Positions 8,676-17,783 of a stretch of DNA of 46,852 bases are shown piece after piece. The notes under the pieces are model-generated. The model searched no databases, was not told the origin of the DNA, and worked only from the letters and a program-made list of their open reading frames with translations. The first letter of the stretch is position 1. The number at the start of each line of letters is the position of its first letter. This DNA is from Bacteroidales bacterium (lineage in GTDB: Bacteria; Bacteroidota; Bacteroidia; Bacteroidales; F082). A program made the position numbers and the translations under genes. Location: NCBI GenBank assembly GCA_017428285.1, contig JAFRRE010000114.1:1-46852 (forward strand), given 5' to 3'.

Positions 8676-10066
8676 GTCAAACCTCTACCTGCCAGTTTAA
8701 TCCATGCCCAAAGCACATTGGCGACACAAATAACCACCATCCAAATCATATATAATCGTTTATGCTTGTTGGTCAGTTGCGAAACGCCATAGGCTGCAAA
8801 CAGCAATTCAAAAGCCAACACGGGGAAGTGGAATCGTTCGGAGTGGGCGAAATTACTAAACACCAGAACCACCAAATAGCCGCCCATAAGTGCCAGAGGA
8901 AGCACGTGTTTTCGCCATTCACGCCGTTTCAACAATAAAAACAACGCAAAAATGGTCAATCCGGAAATGATATTTTTGACAAAGTTCGCTCCACCCATCA
9001 TCATCTGATTCTCCTGACCAAAAACTTCCACCATTGTAGAGAATGGAATAGTTAAAATCAGAGGAGCAAACACAGCGGCCGAAGCATATTGTGCGAATGA
9101 GTTGGTCTCAGCGCGCCACTGATAACCAGTTTCCTGATTGGATGTTCTACTCGCCCACAATTCAGCACTCTCTTCCAGCAACTCAACACCTACCGTCATA
9201 AACATCCAAACGGTAAAAACAATACCCAACACAATCTTTTGCCAAACTTGCAATTGCTTTTGCGAACCAATAATAAAAGCAAGGGCCAATGATGCGACCA
9301 TCACTGCCGCCATAGCAGTGCGAAACGTCAGCATTGCAGCTGATGCCATTAAAGGTATAATAAGGTTTTGTATCTTAAGTTTTGACGAATGTAGAGCCAA
9401 ATCCGCACGTTCGACAAACAAGACAACCAAGAACGTCATCTCAATCTCTTTCAAAGTAACGCCACAATAAAACCATGCATTGGGAATGAGCATATAAAAA
9501 ATAGCAGCAATGCGTCCAACAGACTCCCCAAAGTTGCGTTTGCCCAAATTGTAGAGCAACAGGCAGGTAAATGCATCAATGAAGCACTTCACTACACGTC
9601 CCACCAACACATGGGGGCCAAAAGGCAAATACAAGATTGCCAACCACCAGCAATAGCCTGAATCAGAGTAGTCAATATAACTACGAAGGTAATTGTGGAA
9701 TTCCTCGTAGCTGCCTTCATACCACCTTTGCGCCACATCCTGATACAAGAGCTCATCACCTGCATAATAGGCATGAGGTATCTCCGTCTCACTAATATAA
9801 TAGAAATAAATAAATATCACATAAACAAGGCGGATCACCAATGCCGTGAAAAACACCCTCCTTTGGTATACTTGCTCAGGGCACTGTCCCCATCTCATCG
9901 TCAGTTTGCTGGCAAATGTAAAGAACAGAATCACTGCAGCAAAGCCAAACACAACAAACTTGAGAGGGAGCATGTGATTCATGAACAAGGCACTTACCAA
10001 GGCTAAGGTAATAGTGTAGCACAAGATAGCACGCCTCGAGAAATAATTGGGGAAATAAGTCAGCAT
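8672..10066 (-). CDS. Polytopic membrane protein, probably GT-C (GT39-like) glycosyltransferase, possibly polymerase
   Basis: The 464-residue protein has about 10-12 predicted membrane spans. After the second hydrophobic block an extracytoplasmic loop carries YAGDELLYQD (101-110), like the acidic motif in the first loop of GT39/PMT-type GT-C enzymes. The stretch GRVVKCFIDAFTCLLLYNLG followed by GRIAAIFYMLIPNAWFYCG is also typical of GT39-like proteins. Such enzymes use a polyprenyl-phosphate-linked sugar on the outer face. A Wzy-type polymerase is the alternative, and polymerases are too diverse to exclude by eye. It is the only large polytopic candidate for that step in the window. Confidence 0.75.
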   Translation of the reverse strand: MLTYFPNYFSRRAILCYTITLALVSALFMNHMLPLKFVVFGFAAVILFFTFASKLTMRWGQCPEQVYQRRVFFTALVIRLVYVIFIYFYYISETEIPHAYYAGDELLYQDVAQRWYEGSYEEFHNYLRSYIDYSDSGYCWWLAILYLPFGPHVLVGRVVKCFIDAFTCLLLYNLGKRNFGESVGRIAAIFYMLIPNAWFYCGVTLKEIEMTFLVVLFVERADLALHSSKLKIQNLIIPLMASAAMLTFRTAMAAVMVASLALAFIIGSQKQLQVWQKIVLGIVFTVWMFMTVGVELLEESAELWASRTSNQETGYQWRAETNSFAQYASAAVFAPLILTIPFSTMVEVFGQENQMMMGGANFVKNIISGLTIFALFLLLKRREWRKHVLPLALMGGYLVVLVFSNFAHSERFHFPVLAFELLFAAYGVSQLTNKHKRLYMIWMVVICVANVLWAWIKLAGRGLT

Positions 10067-10108
10067 ATCTTTGTTTTCAAATTCGTTGCAAAAATACTCA
10101 ATATCAGT

Positions 10109-10828
10109 CTACCCAAGAATGCGTCTCTTAAACTTTATCAATCGGGTCATGTTTTTCTGTCCGACGATTCTGCAAATTCTCGCTTTCCAGCCAGCATCAT
10201 TTTCATCCCATGAGCCCAAGCCCCGATGCTCGCAAAATGTGTTTTCCGTACACAGATATTCTCCAGTGGTCTGTCGTGGACAAAAATACTCCACTGGAAA
10301 GACATGCAAGTCTTTATAGTCTTGTTCCATGCCATTCTGCACAAAACCATTCCTCTGCATCTTGGCTGTGACAAATTGGACGTTGGTAGTCAGGTCAGGC
10401 GTGCCGTCAGCATTCAGAAAATGCCGTCCTTCATAGGCTTCCAACATCTCCGTTACCCATTCGCCATGAGCTTCGCTTGCTATCACACCCATCATCAATG
10501 GACTATGCTTGCTGCCCTCAAAACCAGCAAACGACCTCCATGACAGCAGGTCATCAAATGGTTTAAAAACCTCAAAATCAACATCCATGTAAATTCCGCC
10601 CTCCTGCTCCAAAGCCCAAAGACGCACATAATCGCTTACGAAAGCAAACTTACGAACTTCATAAGCCTCTTTGGTGTAGGGAACGAAATTTACGTCGAAA
10701 TTTTCCTCGTTCCACAGCTTATATTCATAGTCGGGCATATATTTATGCCATGAGGCTATGCAGTCCTTTGCCAATTCAGGCATCTCACCTCGCCCAAACC
10801 AACAATAATGTATCTTTTTAGGGATCAT
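10109..10828 (-). CDS. Glycosyltransferase family 32-like (DXD sugar-binding) capsule transferase
   Basis: From the ATG at 10828 the protein is 239 residues and begins MIPKKIHYCWFGRGEMP, the classic GT32/OCH1-like opening. The substrate-binding region FAFVSDYVRLWALEQEGGIY leads into the DXD motif as MDVDFEV (residues 81-87). These GT-A transferases use nucleotide sugars at the cytoplasmic face. An in-frame TTG at 10840 could extend the protein by four residues, but IPKKIH normally follows the start Met directly. It stands 42 bp upstream of the membrane GT-C gene stop-to-start and 31 bp after the GT2 gene. Confidence 0.92.
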   Translation of the reverse strand: MIPKKIHYCWFGRGEMPELAKDCIASWHKYMPDYEYKLWNEENFDVNFVPYTKEAYEVRKFAFVSDYVRLWALEQEGGIYMDVDFEVFKPFDDLLSWRSFAGFEGSKHSPLMMGVIASEAHGEWVTEMLEAYEGRHFLNADGTPDLTTNVQFVTAKMQRNGFVQNGMEQDYKDLHVFPVEYFCPRQTTGEYLCTENTFCEHRGLGSWDENDAGWKARICRIVGQKNMTRLIKFKRRILG

Positions 10829-10859
10829 AACTCCAACCAACAGACTTTAACTAAAGCAA

Positions 10860-11822
10860 CTACCTTTTTGAGAGCAGTTTCTGCTTTACTTTAGATCCAA
10901 CCATCTTCATCAAATTCTCAGCTTTCAGCATGAACAATGGCTTTTTATATTGATTTCTTATTTGTTTTGGTTGCAACTCCCAATTCACCTTTGCCAATTC
11001 ACGTTTGGCATCTTCATGAAATTCAGCAGAGAGATAATAGGGCATCAAACCGTATGTACGCAGATTGTCGATCAATTGCTTAAAGTCATGATTGCATTTC
11101 TCTTCCCCCTCTAAAAGCCCCAGATTCCAAAGCATGTGATCCTTGGGGTTGTGAAGTCGGCCTACCCCACGGTTGGCTCCATCAACATCTTGATTGTAAT
11201 AGGCCAAGGGCTTATTAACAAACGCCACCTTGTATTTCAATGCTATCCTAACCCAAAGCAAAAAATCCTCACCCAACTTGATTCCTCTCGGAAAGCCTTG
11301 CATTTCATCAAATACGCCTTTCGGAATACACACTGCTCCTGTCCACAGAGGCATATACATGGTCTTGGCATACACTTGACAATAATTGATATACCCTTTT
11401 ACAAAGCCTTCTTCAACGCCTATCGAAGCCACACGAGTCTTATGTCTTGCTTCATTCACGATTGTGTAATTGGTGCCGTAAATGCCAGCTTCAGGAAACT
11501 CAACAATCAACTTATCCATTTCTTCAAGGAAAGTAGGTTCCCACCAGTCATCAGCATCCAAAAAGCAAACGTAATCCCCTTGCGAAGCGGCTACGCCGTT
11601 GTTACGAGCCACACTCACCCCTGCGTTCTCCTGGCGACACAAGCGACATGTAGAACGATGGCCTTCTATGGCATTCGAAGCAACCTCATACGAATTGTCC
11701 TTACTTCCGTCATCTACAATGATCAGCTCAAAATCCTTGAATGATTGAGCCAATACGCTTCCGATAGCTTTGGCAACGTAAGGGGATTTGTTATATACCG
11801 GGATGATGACGGAAAATCTCAT
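10860..11822 (-). CDS. Glycosyltransferase family 2
   Basis: A 320-residue GT-A glycosyltransferase. It opens MRFSVIIPVYNKSPYV, with the nucleotide-binding VDDGSKDNS at 36-44 and the metal-binding DADDW at 89-93, then ENAGVSVARNNG between them at 65-76. The C-terminal third contains GEDFLLWVRIALKY, the usual ED acceptor-side motif. It would add a sugar to the growing lipid-linked unit. Its ATG follows directly on the TAA of the WcaE-like gene with no spacer, so reinitiation or coupling is likely. Donor specificity cannot be read from sequence. Confidence 0.93.
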   Translation of the reverse strand: MRFSVIIPVYNKSPYVAKAIGSVLAQSFKDFELIIVDDGSKDNSYEVASNAIEGHRSTCRLCRQENAGVSVARNNGVAASQGDYVCFLDADDWWEPTFLEEMDKLIVEFPEAGIYGTNYTIVNEARHKTRVASIGVEEGFVKGYINYCQVYAKTMYMPLWTGAVCIPKGVFDEMQGFPRGIKLGEDFLLWVRIALKYKVAFVNKPLAYYNQDVDGANRGVGRLHNPKDHMLWNLGLLEGEEKCNHDFKQLIDNLRTYGLMPYYLSAEFHEDAKRELAKVNWELQPKQIRNQYKKPLFMLKAENLMKMVGSKVKQKLLSKR

Positions 11823-12656
11823 TTATACTGCGATTTTTTTCTGTTTCTTTTTCTCCAACTTGAACAAGCAACGCTCTAGAAACGACATCATCTTATAACT
11901 CCATGGATGTCTTTGCAAACGATTGATCTGTTCGATAGGAAAAGCATATCGCTCATAATCTTTCAAGACAGCCTCAGGAAACAATTGCTCTAATACTTGC
12001 TTTCGCTCGGTTTGATCCAATTCCTTGCTGGTTTCGCTAATTCCCGTCATGTCAAACAAGGTAACATCCATATCCACATATTTAGGTTTTTCATCTCCCA
12101 ATATGATGGCTTGCAGATACCATTTCCAATCTGAAACAATTTTCAGGCTCTCATCATAATAGCCATATTTATCGAACAAATCACGACGGATATAAGCTGG
12201 GTCGTGGTTCAACGTTCCCGTATACATTCCGAGCATGGTGATTTCCTGTCCTGCAAAACTTTTGTCCACCATCCTATAACCATCCGGGAAACATTTGACC
12301 ATATTACCGTATAAAACCGAGGGGGCACCTGTCTCCCCTAATGCAGACAACATGCGTTCGGTCACGTCCTCCTTTGCCAAGCTGTCACCCGAATTAAGGA
12401 TTTGTATATAATCACCCGAAGCCATGCGGATACCCTTATTCATGGCGTTATAAATACCCGAATCCGGTTCTGACACCCATTTCAGATGCCCGAATTTGGA
12501 TTCAAATGATTTAATAACCTCAACACCGCCATCGGTGGAGGCTCCATCAACAATAATGTACTCAAATTCCTTATAGGTTTGAGCTGCTACGCTCTGCATG
12601 GTCTTTTCAAGACCAGCGGCATTGTTGCGATTGATAGTAATAATGGATAGTTTCAT
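11823..12656 (-). CDS. Glycosyltransferase family 2, WcaE-like
   Basis: This 277-residue GT-A enzyme belongs to the WcaE-like colanic-acid subgroup: MKLSIITINRNNAAGLEKT, then VDGASTDG at 36-43, SEPDSGIYNAMNKG at 62-75 and LNSGD at 87-91 in place of the usual DxD. The subgroup is about 250-290 residues, as here. The C-terminus ends in a Lys-rich tail. It likely transfers a hexose at the inner membrane. The GT2 gene after it starts at the very next base. The acetyltransferase gene upstream ends 2 bp before its ATG. Confidence 0.9.
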   Translation of the reverse strand: MKLSIITINRNNAAGLEKTMQSVAAQTYKEFEYIIVDGASTDGGVEVIKSFESKFGHLKWVSEPDSGIYNAMNKGIRMASGDYIQILNSGDSLAKEDVTERMLSALGETGAPSVLYGNMVKCFPDGYRMVDKSFAGQEITMLGMYTGTLNHDPAYIRRDLFDKYGYYDESLKIVSDWKWYLQAIILGDEKPKYVDMDVTLFDMTGISETSKELDQTERKQVLEQLFPEAVLKDYERYAFPIEQINRLQRHPWSYKMMSFLERCLFKLEKKKQKKIAV

Positions 12657-12658
12657 AG

Positions 12659-13309
12659 CTATTCTTTTAAGAATGCTTCAACATCCCAGAAATCCCGTTC
12701 TATCTTTTTCAAATCTTCTTCCGTTCCATTCCACCACTGCCTTTCAAGCAAGGCTTTTATCGTGTGTTCATCAAAACGATATTTTACCACTTTGGCTGGT
12801 ACACCAACCGCAACAGCATACGGAGGAATATCTTTCGTTACTACCGCACCTGCTCCGATCACGGCGCCGTCTCCCACCTTCACACCATCAAGCAAAGTAA
12901 CATTGGCACCAATAAAGACATCATTGCCGATTGTTGTTTGCTTTGATTCCTCAATCTTGCATCCGTTGCACAACGACACCCCATTCTGTCTCGCTGTGGA
13001 ATAGAACATAGGGGCTGTAGAAATCCCATTTGTAGGATGGATTCCCAAACCACAACAAAAATTCGGCCCTATGGAGCAGAACTTGCCAATAACACAATTG
13101 GAGACATTCGAGTTTTTAGCAATATACGAATAATCACCCAACCGTACCCGATGCAGAAAAAATGGAGCCAACACATTGGTATGATTTCCAAATTCAGTAT
13201 ACGCTTTTTCGGAACGTACCAAAGAATAGCCCGTCGTCTTGCCAATGGGGATAATCGGTCGGTCAAGCCAACGACCCAATAATTTTTGGATATAGTACTT
13301 GATTCTCAT
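12659..13309 (-). CDS. Left-handed beta-helix (hexapeptide) O-acetyltransferase
   Basis: Starting at ATG 13309 the product is 216 residues: a short basic N-terminus ([14 protein letters not shown]), then hexapeptide repeats such as [19 protein letters not shown] and [16 protein letters not shown], and the usual terminal [20 protein letters not shown]. The catalytic His region is GLGIHPTNG. It uses acetyl-CoA to acetylate a sugar of the capsule unit. The longer frame from 13396 is rejected: the ATG at 13309 makes a perfect ATGA overlap with the stop of the preceding transferase gene, and the extra residues are just that gene's other frame. Confidence 0.92.
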   Translation of the reverse strand: MRIKYYIQKLLGRWLDRPIIPIGKTTGYSLVRSEKAYTEFGNHTNVLAPFFLHRVRLGDYSYIAKNSNVSNCVIGKFCSIGPNFCCGLGIHPTNGISTAPMFYSTARQNGVSLCNGCKIEESKQTTIGNDVFIGANVTLLDGVKVGDGAVIGAGAVVTKDIPPYAVAVGVPAKVVKYRFDEHTIKALLERQWWNGTEEDLKKIERDFWDVEAFLKE

Positions 13310-14280
13310 TTCCTTTTCAACCAAGGCCCTTGATGCCCCACGAGTCTCTTCAGCCTTTTGTTCAACAAATGATAATGTGTCTTTGCTTTTCCCCAACCCG
13401 ATTTTCCAGGTTCAAAATACCGGAAATGGAACTGGCGGTCGGCTTCCCTTTGAATCTCACATGAAGATGGATGGACAAGAGGCAAAACAGGTTGTGTCGG
13501 TACATTATCAATCAAATTACCAGCACGCATTCTATGCGTGGCCTCTCCTACTGTTCCAATATTGCTTGACAAATTCACATTGGGAATAATTCCTTTTCCA
13601 TGATGCAGCCAAATCGACATGAAGAACTGCATATCCCAACTGCGTCCGCCACATCCGTCTTTATGCACTTCACCAAGACGGTCGCACCAATATTCGCGCT
13701 CCAAAGCGCCACAGCCATACCAGCTCAATGCCTTACCCAATTGTTGACGCGAGACATCCAACAAGCGAAGGTCGAATCGTTCCCATACACGGCGCCACGT
13801 GGCCCATGCACATAGGTTGCGATTCATCATACTGAAATAATAGGATCCATCACCCCATCTCTGTGTGTCCACATTCATGCTCCCAATGGCACATACCGAT
13901 ACATCATCCTTATATTTCAGCAGCAGTTCTTCCGCATAAGGGAAAAAATCGGGATGTGGGACCGCATCGTCTTCCAAAACAATTCCCATTTCATTTTCTG
14001 AGAAAAACCAATTAAGCGCTGTCATAGGTCCCGGACCACAGCCTAAGTTTTTCTCAGAAAACAATGTGTGCAGGCAAACATCAGTGCCCTCTGTCAAGCT
14101 TTTCACCACTTGCCTGACCTCAGCACATTTCTTCAAATCATTCCCATTTCCCACCCGAGCACCGTCTTGAAACACATACAAATCTCGGGGTTGGGCAGCC
14201 ATGATGGCTTCCAACACCCGTCGCGTATGCTCAGGACGGTTAAAAGTGACGATGAGTATGGGAGTACGGAAATCGCTCAT
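13306..14280 (-). CDS. Glycosyltransferase, GNT-I/HlpA-like GT-A family
   Basis: From ATG 14280 the protein has 324 residues. It opens [20 protein letters not shown] and carries [20 protein letters not shown] at 74-93 and the DxD-like [13 protein letters not shown] at 101-113, the pattern of 'hemolytic protein HlpA-like' transferases related to GNT-I. The segment [16 protein letters not shown] is also typical. It acts on nucleotide-sugar donors in the cytoplasm. Both ends show ATGA overlaps (14277-14280 with the acetyltransferase upstream, 13306-13309 with the one downstream), so it is sandwiched between two coupled acetyltransferase genes. A TTG at 14286 would add two residues and is less likely. 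Confidence 0.88.
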   Translation of the reverse strand: MSDFRTPILIVTFNRPEHTRRVLEAIMAAQPRDLYVFQDGARVGNGNDLKKCAEVRQVVKSLTEGTDVCLHTLFSEKNLGCGPGPMTALNWFFSENEMGIVLEDDAVPHPDFFPYAEELLLKYKDDVSVCAIGSMNVDTQRWGDGSYYFSMMNRNLCAWATWRRVWERFDLRLLDVSRQQLGKALSWYGCGALEREYWCDRLGEVHKDGCGGRSWDMQFFMSIWLHHGKGIIPNVNLSSNIGTVGEATHRMRAGNLIDNVPTQPVLPLVHPSSCEIQREADRQFHFRYFEPGKSGWGKAKTHYHLLNKRLKRLVGHQGPWLKRK

Positions 14281-14936
14281 TCCCAATTTTCAATTTTTTT
14301 AATAGGTTTGGCCGGATTGCCTACCACTACGGTATTGTCAGGCACATCTTTTGTCACCAATGAACCTGCCCCCACCACTGCTCCACTTCCAATAGTGACA
14401 CCTTTCAATATAGTTGCATTTTTTCCTATCCAAACATGGTCGCCGATGATGACAGGTGCAGCCACCTTTTCCTTGTTGCCATCAATACAATGGGAATCGG
14501 AATCGGCAATGCTCACATTGTCGGATATAGAACACCTTTTTCCTATCTCAATATGATGAAAGCAGTTCAAGGTTGAATTGGTATTGAGGACAGACCAACC
14601 ACCATGTAACACCAACTTGGCACCTGGCGCCACATAGATTGATGCACCTTGGAATAACTTAAAATCCCCTTTACACACAAAAGTGCTGCCTCTATCAAGC
14701 CTAAACTCAGACACATAACGGCGCTTCCTTGTAGCAAACCATGTGTCATTGATTGCCAACTCACCTGATTCAATTCTCACATCAGCATTCTTGGCAATCG
14801 AAACGATTGATTTAGGGCATATATGAAAAGATGCACTACGCGACAGATGCAACCGAAACCTCCAATAAATGGTTTTCAGGACATCGTATTTGGTAAAGAA
14901 CGTCTTTGCCTTCCTAATTTTATTCCTCAAACCCAT
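14277..14936 (-). CDS. Left-handed beta-helix acetyltransferase (WbbJ/colanic-acid type)
   Basis: This 219-residue protein has an N-terminal beta-rich segment and C-terminal hexapeptide repeats: [20 protein letters not shown], the catalytic-like [27 protein letters not shown] and the signature [20 protein letters not shown] followed by GNPAK. Such enzymes O-acetylate glycan units from acetyl-CoA. It differs from the other acetyltransferase at 12659 in having the longer middle domain. The start ATG lies 12 bp after the stop of the GT-D gene. It couples to the HlpA-like gene through ATGA. Confidence 0.92.
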   Translation of the reverse strand: MGLRNKIRKAKTFFTKYDVLKTIYWRFRLHLSRSASFHICPKSIVSIAKNADVRIESGELAINDTWFATRKRRYVSEFRLDRGSTFVCKGDFKLFQGASIYVAPGAKLVLHGGWSVLNTNSTLNCFHHIEIGKRCSISDNVSIADSDSHCIDGNKEKVAAPVIIGDHVWIGKNATILKGVTIGSGAVVGAGSLVTKDVPDNTVVVGNPAKPIKKIENWE

Positions 14937-14948
14937 TTCGTTTATATT

Positions 14949-15896
14949 TTACCAATACCTTGAGTTTTCAACTTTTTCAATTCCCTTTGGCGTTTCGGCC
15001 TGACTTGGCCGAACCCACTTCTCGTTAATGAGACTTGCCAAGTTTTTCTTGCTTTCAGACGCATTGGATCGTATTCCAAACAAATATTGCGCAGCGCCTC
15101 CCAGATGCACAGCTTTCTTCCCTATCCGCTTTACATAAGCCGCCAATGGAAATCCATACGCACCACAACCGATGATGGCAATATCAAAATCACGTTTGTC
15201 AATCTCCGTCTCCATCCATTGCAAGGCTTGAAACCAATCATCGAAGCCATCTGGTTTGTTACCTGCGATGGATTGAACGGCTTTGAGTGTTTGTAGTTCA
15301 TAGTTAGGCATCAACCGTTTGTCGGCAAACAGATGCTCGTAGCAGCCTTTTTCATGCTGCTTCCTAATTGTGTCTTCAAATGGATGGATAACCAGCACCT
15401 TCTTGCCTTCCAATGCAGGCGTCCAAGGGTTATCGAAATAATAAGGCTCCAAGGCATACAACGGGACGCGAATCGTTTGAGGCAAATAATGCATTACCGC
15501 AGCTTCTTCTTTCCGCCAACTTCCCAGCATATCTACCAGAGGCATACACTCCTGCATCAACTGGCCAAAGCGATCGAGCATTGGTTTTGTCGCGGGGAAA
15601 AAGCCCGCGTTGATATGCATCGTTCGTTTGGTACTCGGAGCATAGCCCCAGGAAGGTATTTCTCCTTTCACAAACCGAATAGCATTTTTCGCTGTAGGCG
15701 GAAACATATAATCTACGACAGCCTGCAACTCTACCGATCCGAAACGGGCTATCATGCAAGGCTTGTCGGAGAGAAGCATCCCATGTATCAACCGTTGTGC
15801 TTCGGAAGGCTCGGTCAGAGGCACTTGGTTCTCCTCGTATGTGAAACTTTTCTTCCCTTTAAGGGCAATCAGTATTTTTCTGCCCACTTCCATCAT
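14949..15896 (-). CDS. GT-D fold-type glycosyltransferase-like protein
   Basis: The 315-residue protein shows the pattern I associate with GT-D-like capsule proteins: CMIARFGSVELQAV at about 47-60 (RFGxxE motif), VLVIHPFEDTIRKQHE in the middle, and near the C-terminus FDIAIIGCGAYGFPLAAYVK then AVHLGGAAQYLFGIRSN. The GT-D fold was first described for DUF1792 of a streptococcal adhesin glycosylation enzyme, where an R-x-G-D/E type motif takes the place of DxD. No signal peptide is present. Starts at ATG 15896 or 15893 are both possible; the TTG at 15905 is less likely. Donor is unknown. Confidence 0.72.
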   Translation of the reverse strand: MMEVGRKILIALKGKKSFTYEENQVPLTEPSEAQRLIHGMLLSDKPCMIARFGSVELQAVVDYMFPPTAKNAIRFVKGEIPSWGYAPSTKRTMHINAGFFPATKPMLDRFGQLMQECMPLVDMLGSWRKEEAAVMHYLPQTIRVPLYALEPYYFDNPWTPALEGKKVLVIHPFEDTIRKQHEKGCYEHLFADKRLMPNYELQTLKAVQSIAGNKPDGFDDWFQALQWMETEIDKRDFDIAIIGCGAYGFPLAAYVKRIGKKAVHLGGAAQYLFGIRSNASESKKNLASLINEKWVRPSQAETPKGIEKVENSRYW

Positions 15897-15915
15897 CCCT
15901 AACAATTTAGTCTAA

Positions 15916-16833
15916 TCACAACCAGTTTGCACCTTTTTTCTTGTTCTGCTCCCTCGATTGCTCGATGCTATCCTTATGTTCACGCAAATAGCGATAAGCA
16001 TCCCAATTCTCCTTGAATGTGGCCTTGTGGAAAGTCAGTAATTTCATCACTGCCGTTCTTCGATAATGCCGCATCATATCATCAACCTGTGTATCAGGAT
16101 ATTGGATATCAGTAGCACGTTGCAGCAGCCATTTGTCGAAAGCCATCCCATATCCTTTGGGCTGTTCCACTCGGTCTTTGCAATCATGCACAACCATGAC
16201 ATGAGGTGTCAAACCCACTTTCAGTCGATGATAAAGCACTCGGCTCAAATAGTTCCAATCCTCTCCATAATGCAAATACAACGGGTCGAAACCTCCCACT
16301 GTCTCCAACGTTGTTCGAGGCATCAACCACGCCGCTGCATTGATTTCGGCCACGGAATACACTTCGTCAACCGTCCCCATCATCAAGTCGCTGAAAAGCC
16401 TCAAATTCACATTGTCGGGATTGACAAGAAACTTGACAACGCCATTCAACACTTTCGTCTTCTCCGCATTCACCTGCACCGGGCCCAACAAGCCATATTC
16501 CAAATGCCTCTGATGAATGTCCACCAAATTCTCTAACGTATCCTTCTCCACCCAAGCGTCTTGGTTGAGCAAAAACACATAGTCGCATCCATGATCCATA
16601 GCGTAGCGCATCGCTATATTGTTGGCGCGACCAAAGCCCAAGTTCTCCTTCGACTCTATCAAATGGATCTCGGGATAGTGTTCTCGGATATATTCCACCG
16701 TGCCATCATTGGAGGCATTGTCGACCACAATGGTCTGCACAGGAATGGTGGATTCACGCAATGAGCCAAAGCAACGGTCATACCATAGCTGGCCTTTATA
16801 GGTGACAATAATTACAAACAGCTTTACACTCAT
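15916..16833 (-). CDS. Glycosyltransferase family 2, rhamnosyltransferase-like
   Basis: A 305-residue GT-A enzyme with FVIIVTYKGQLWYDRC near the N-terminus, VVDNASNDGT at 36-45, KENLGFGRANN at 62-72 and FLLNQDAWVE at 87-96, the arrangement of rhamnosyltransferase-like GT2 proteins (WbbL/RfbF type). LHYGEDW in the C-terminal half supplies the ED motif. Its ATG overlaps the TGA of the SGNH-like gene (ATGA at 16830-16833). It would transfer a deoxyhexose or hexose to the lipid-linked unit; rhamnose synthesis genes are not in the window, so the donor is uncertain. Confidence 0.9.
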   Translation of the reverse strand: MSVKLFVIIVTYKGQLWYDRCFGSLRESTIPVQTIVVDNASNDGTVEYIREHYPEIHLIESKENLGFGRANNIAMRYAMDHGCDYVFLLNQDAWVEKDTLENLVDIHQRHLEYGLLGPVQVNAEKTKVLNGVVKFLVNPDNVNLRLFSDLMMGTVDEVYSVAEINAAAWLMPRTTLETVGGFDPLYLHYGEDWNYLSRVLYHRLKVGLTPHVMVVHDCKDRVEQPKGYGMAFDKWLLQRATDIQYPDTQVDDMMRHYRRTAVMKLLTFHKATFKENWDAYRYLREHKDSIEQSREQNKKKGANWL

Positions 16834-17777
16834 AGGAGGTTCCTAATGCCAATCGAATCAAGTTTACGACACAGTTCAATAGTAAACAACTCTGCGCCTT
16901 TACTATTCAAATGGCTGTAATTATAATAATTGGTTGAGTCTCTTGAAATATCGGAATGGTAAAAATCCAATATCGGCATATTGTATCTACCTGCGACCGC
17001 TTCAAAAATGGAATCACTTTCCCTAAGATTTCCAACATGCTCCAAAATGGGATAACACATTGGATATTTCACAAAAACCAATTTTATTCTTTCTCTATCA
17101 CAATTTTCAGCAAACCTTTCCAACTCATCCACCAACTTCATATCAATAGAATCGCACACTTTCTCGGGTATCCCTTCTGATGACCATGAATTATCATTTC
17201 CTCTAAAACCCTTATGCATCCCGCCATCTTGAAAATCAGAATTCCCCCAAAAAGCGGACACGCCATTTTCAAAGTCTTCACGATAGCCAAAATAACGGTA
17301 AAGAGGAAGGTGTCTGTCTAACCATGTGATATGCTTCGCCTCTGCCACCTGTGAAATCAAAGTCTCATCGTTAATATATGGGAAGAATTGTTCCCGATCA
17401 TACGCTTCATCTGCCATAATTGAAAACGTGCCAAAAAAGCAAACATTGAGCAGAATCACTTTCGGCTGGGGATTAAAACGCCTATAAGTCTCATAACGAA
17501 TCAACTGATAACGCAGCGTATGGCCATCTATACCCAAATTATAGGTGTTAAGGCCCAACATTGAGTCCATTATAAACGTATTGTAACTACCCCAAGCTTG
17601 TGAGTTACCTAACACCACCAAGTCAGCATCGATTTCGCCTCCATAAATATCATTCCATACCGCATACCTCCTAATATCCGTTTTTCTCAATCCTGACGAC
17701 ACCATCCAATCAACAAGGATGGAGGTCAGAAGAAGGATCATAAACCAAATCAGAAAACGGACTATAAACTTTTTCAC
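16830..17777 (-). CDS. SGNH hydrolase-like membrane-anchored protein, MBOAT partner
   Basis: The 315-residue protein has one N-terminal membrane segment (about 7-26) and then a periplasmic domain. DLVVLGNSQAWGSY at 52-65 places a nucleophile Ser at 59, and YSHLNSKGAELF places a His at 289, as in SGNH/DltD-like proteins. The Asp normally three residues before that His is Asn286 here. Its gene follows the MBOAT gene by 6 bp, so it probably takes an acyl group exported by the MBOAT protein and attaches it to the glycan. The start is GTG at 17777. A purely structural role is possible given the missing Asp. Confidence 0.72.
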   Translation of the reverse strand: MKKFIVRFLIWFMILLLTSILVDWMVSSGLRKTDIRRYAVWNDIYGGEIDADLVVLGNSQAWGSYNTFIMDSMLGLNTYNLGIDGHTLRYQLIRYETYRRFNPQPKVILLNVCFFGTFSIMADEAYDREQFFPYINDETLISQVAEAKHITWLDRHLPLYRYFGYREDFENGVSAFWGNSDFQDGGMHKGFRGNDNSWSSEGIPEKVCDSIDMKLVDELERFAENCDRERIKLVFVKYPMCYPILEHVGNLRESDSIFEAVAGRYNMPILDFYHSDISRDSTNYYNYSHLNSKGAELFTIELCRKLDSIGIRNLL

Positions 17778-17783
17778 AATGCT

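Noticed and set aside
13310..13396. 29-residue N-terminal extension of the acetyltransferase
   Set aside because: The region is the end of the preceding glycosyltransferase gene; the ATGA overlap start at 13309 fits better.
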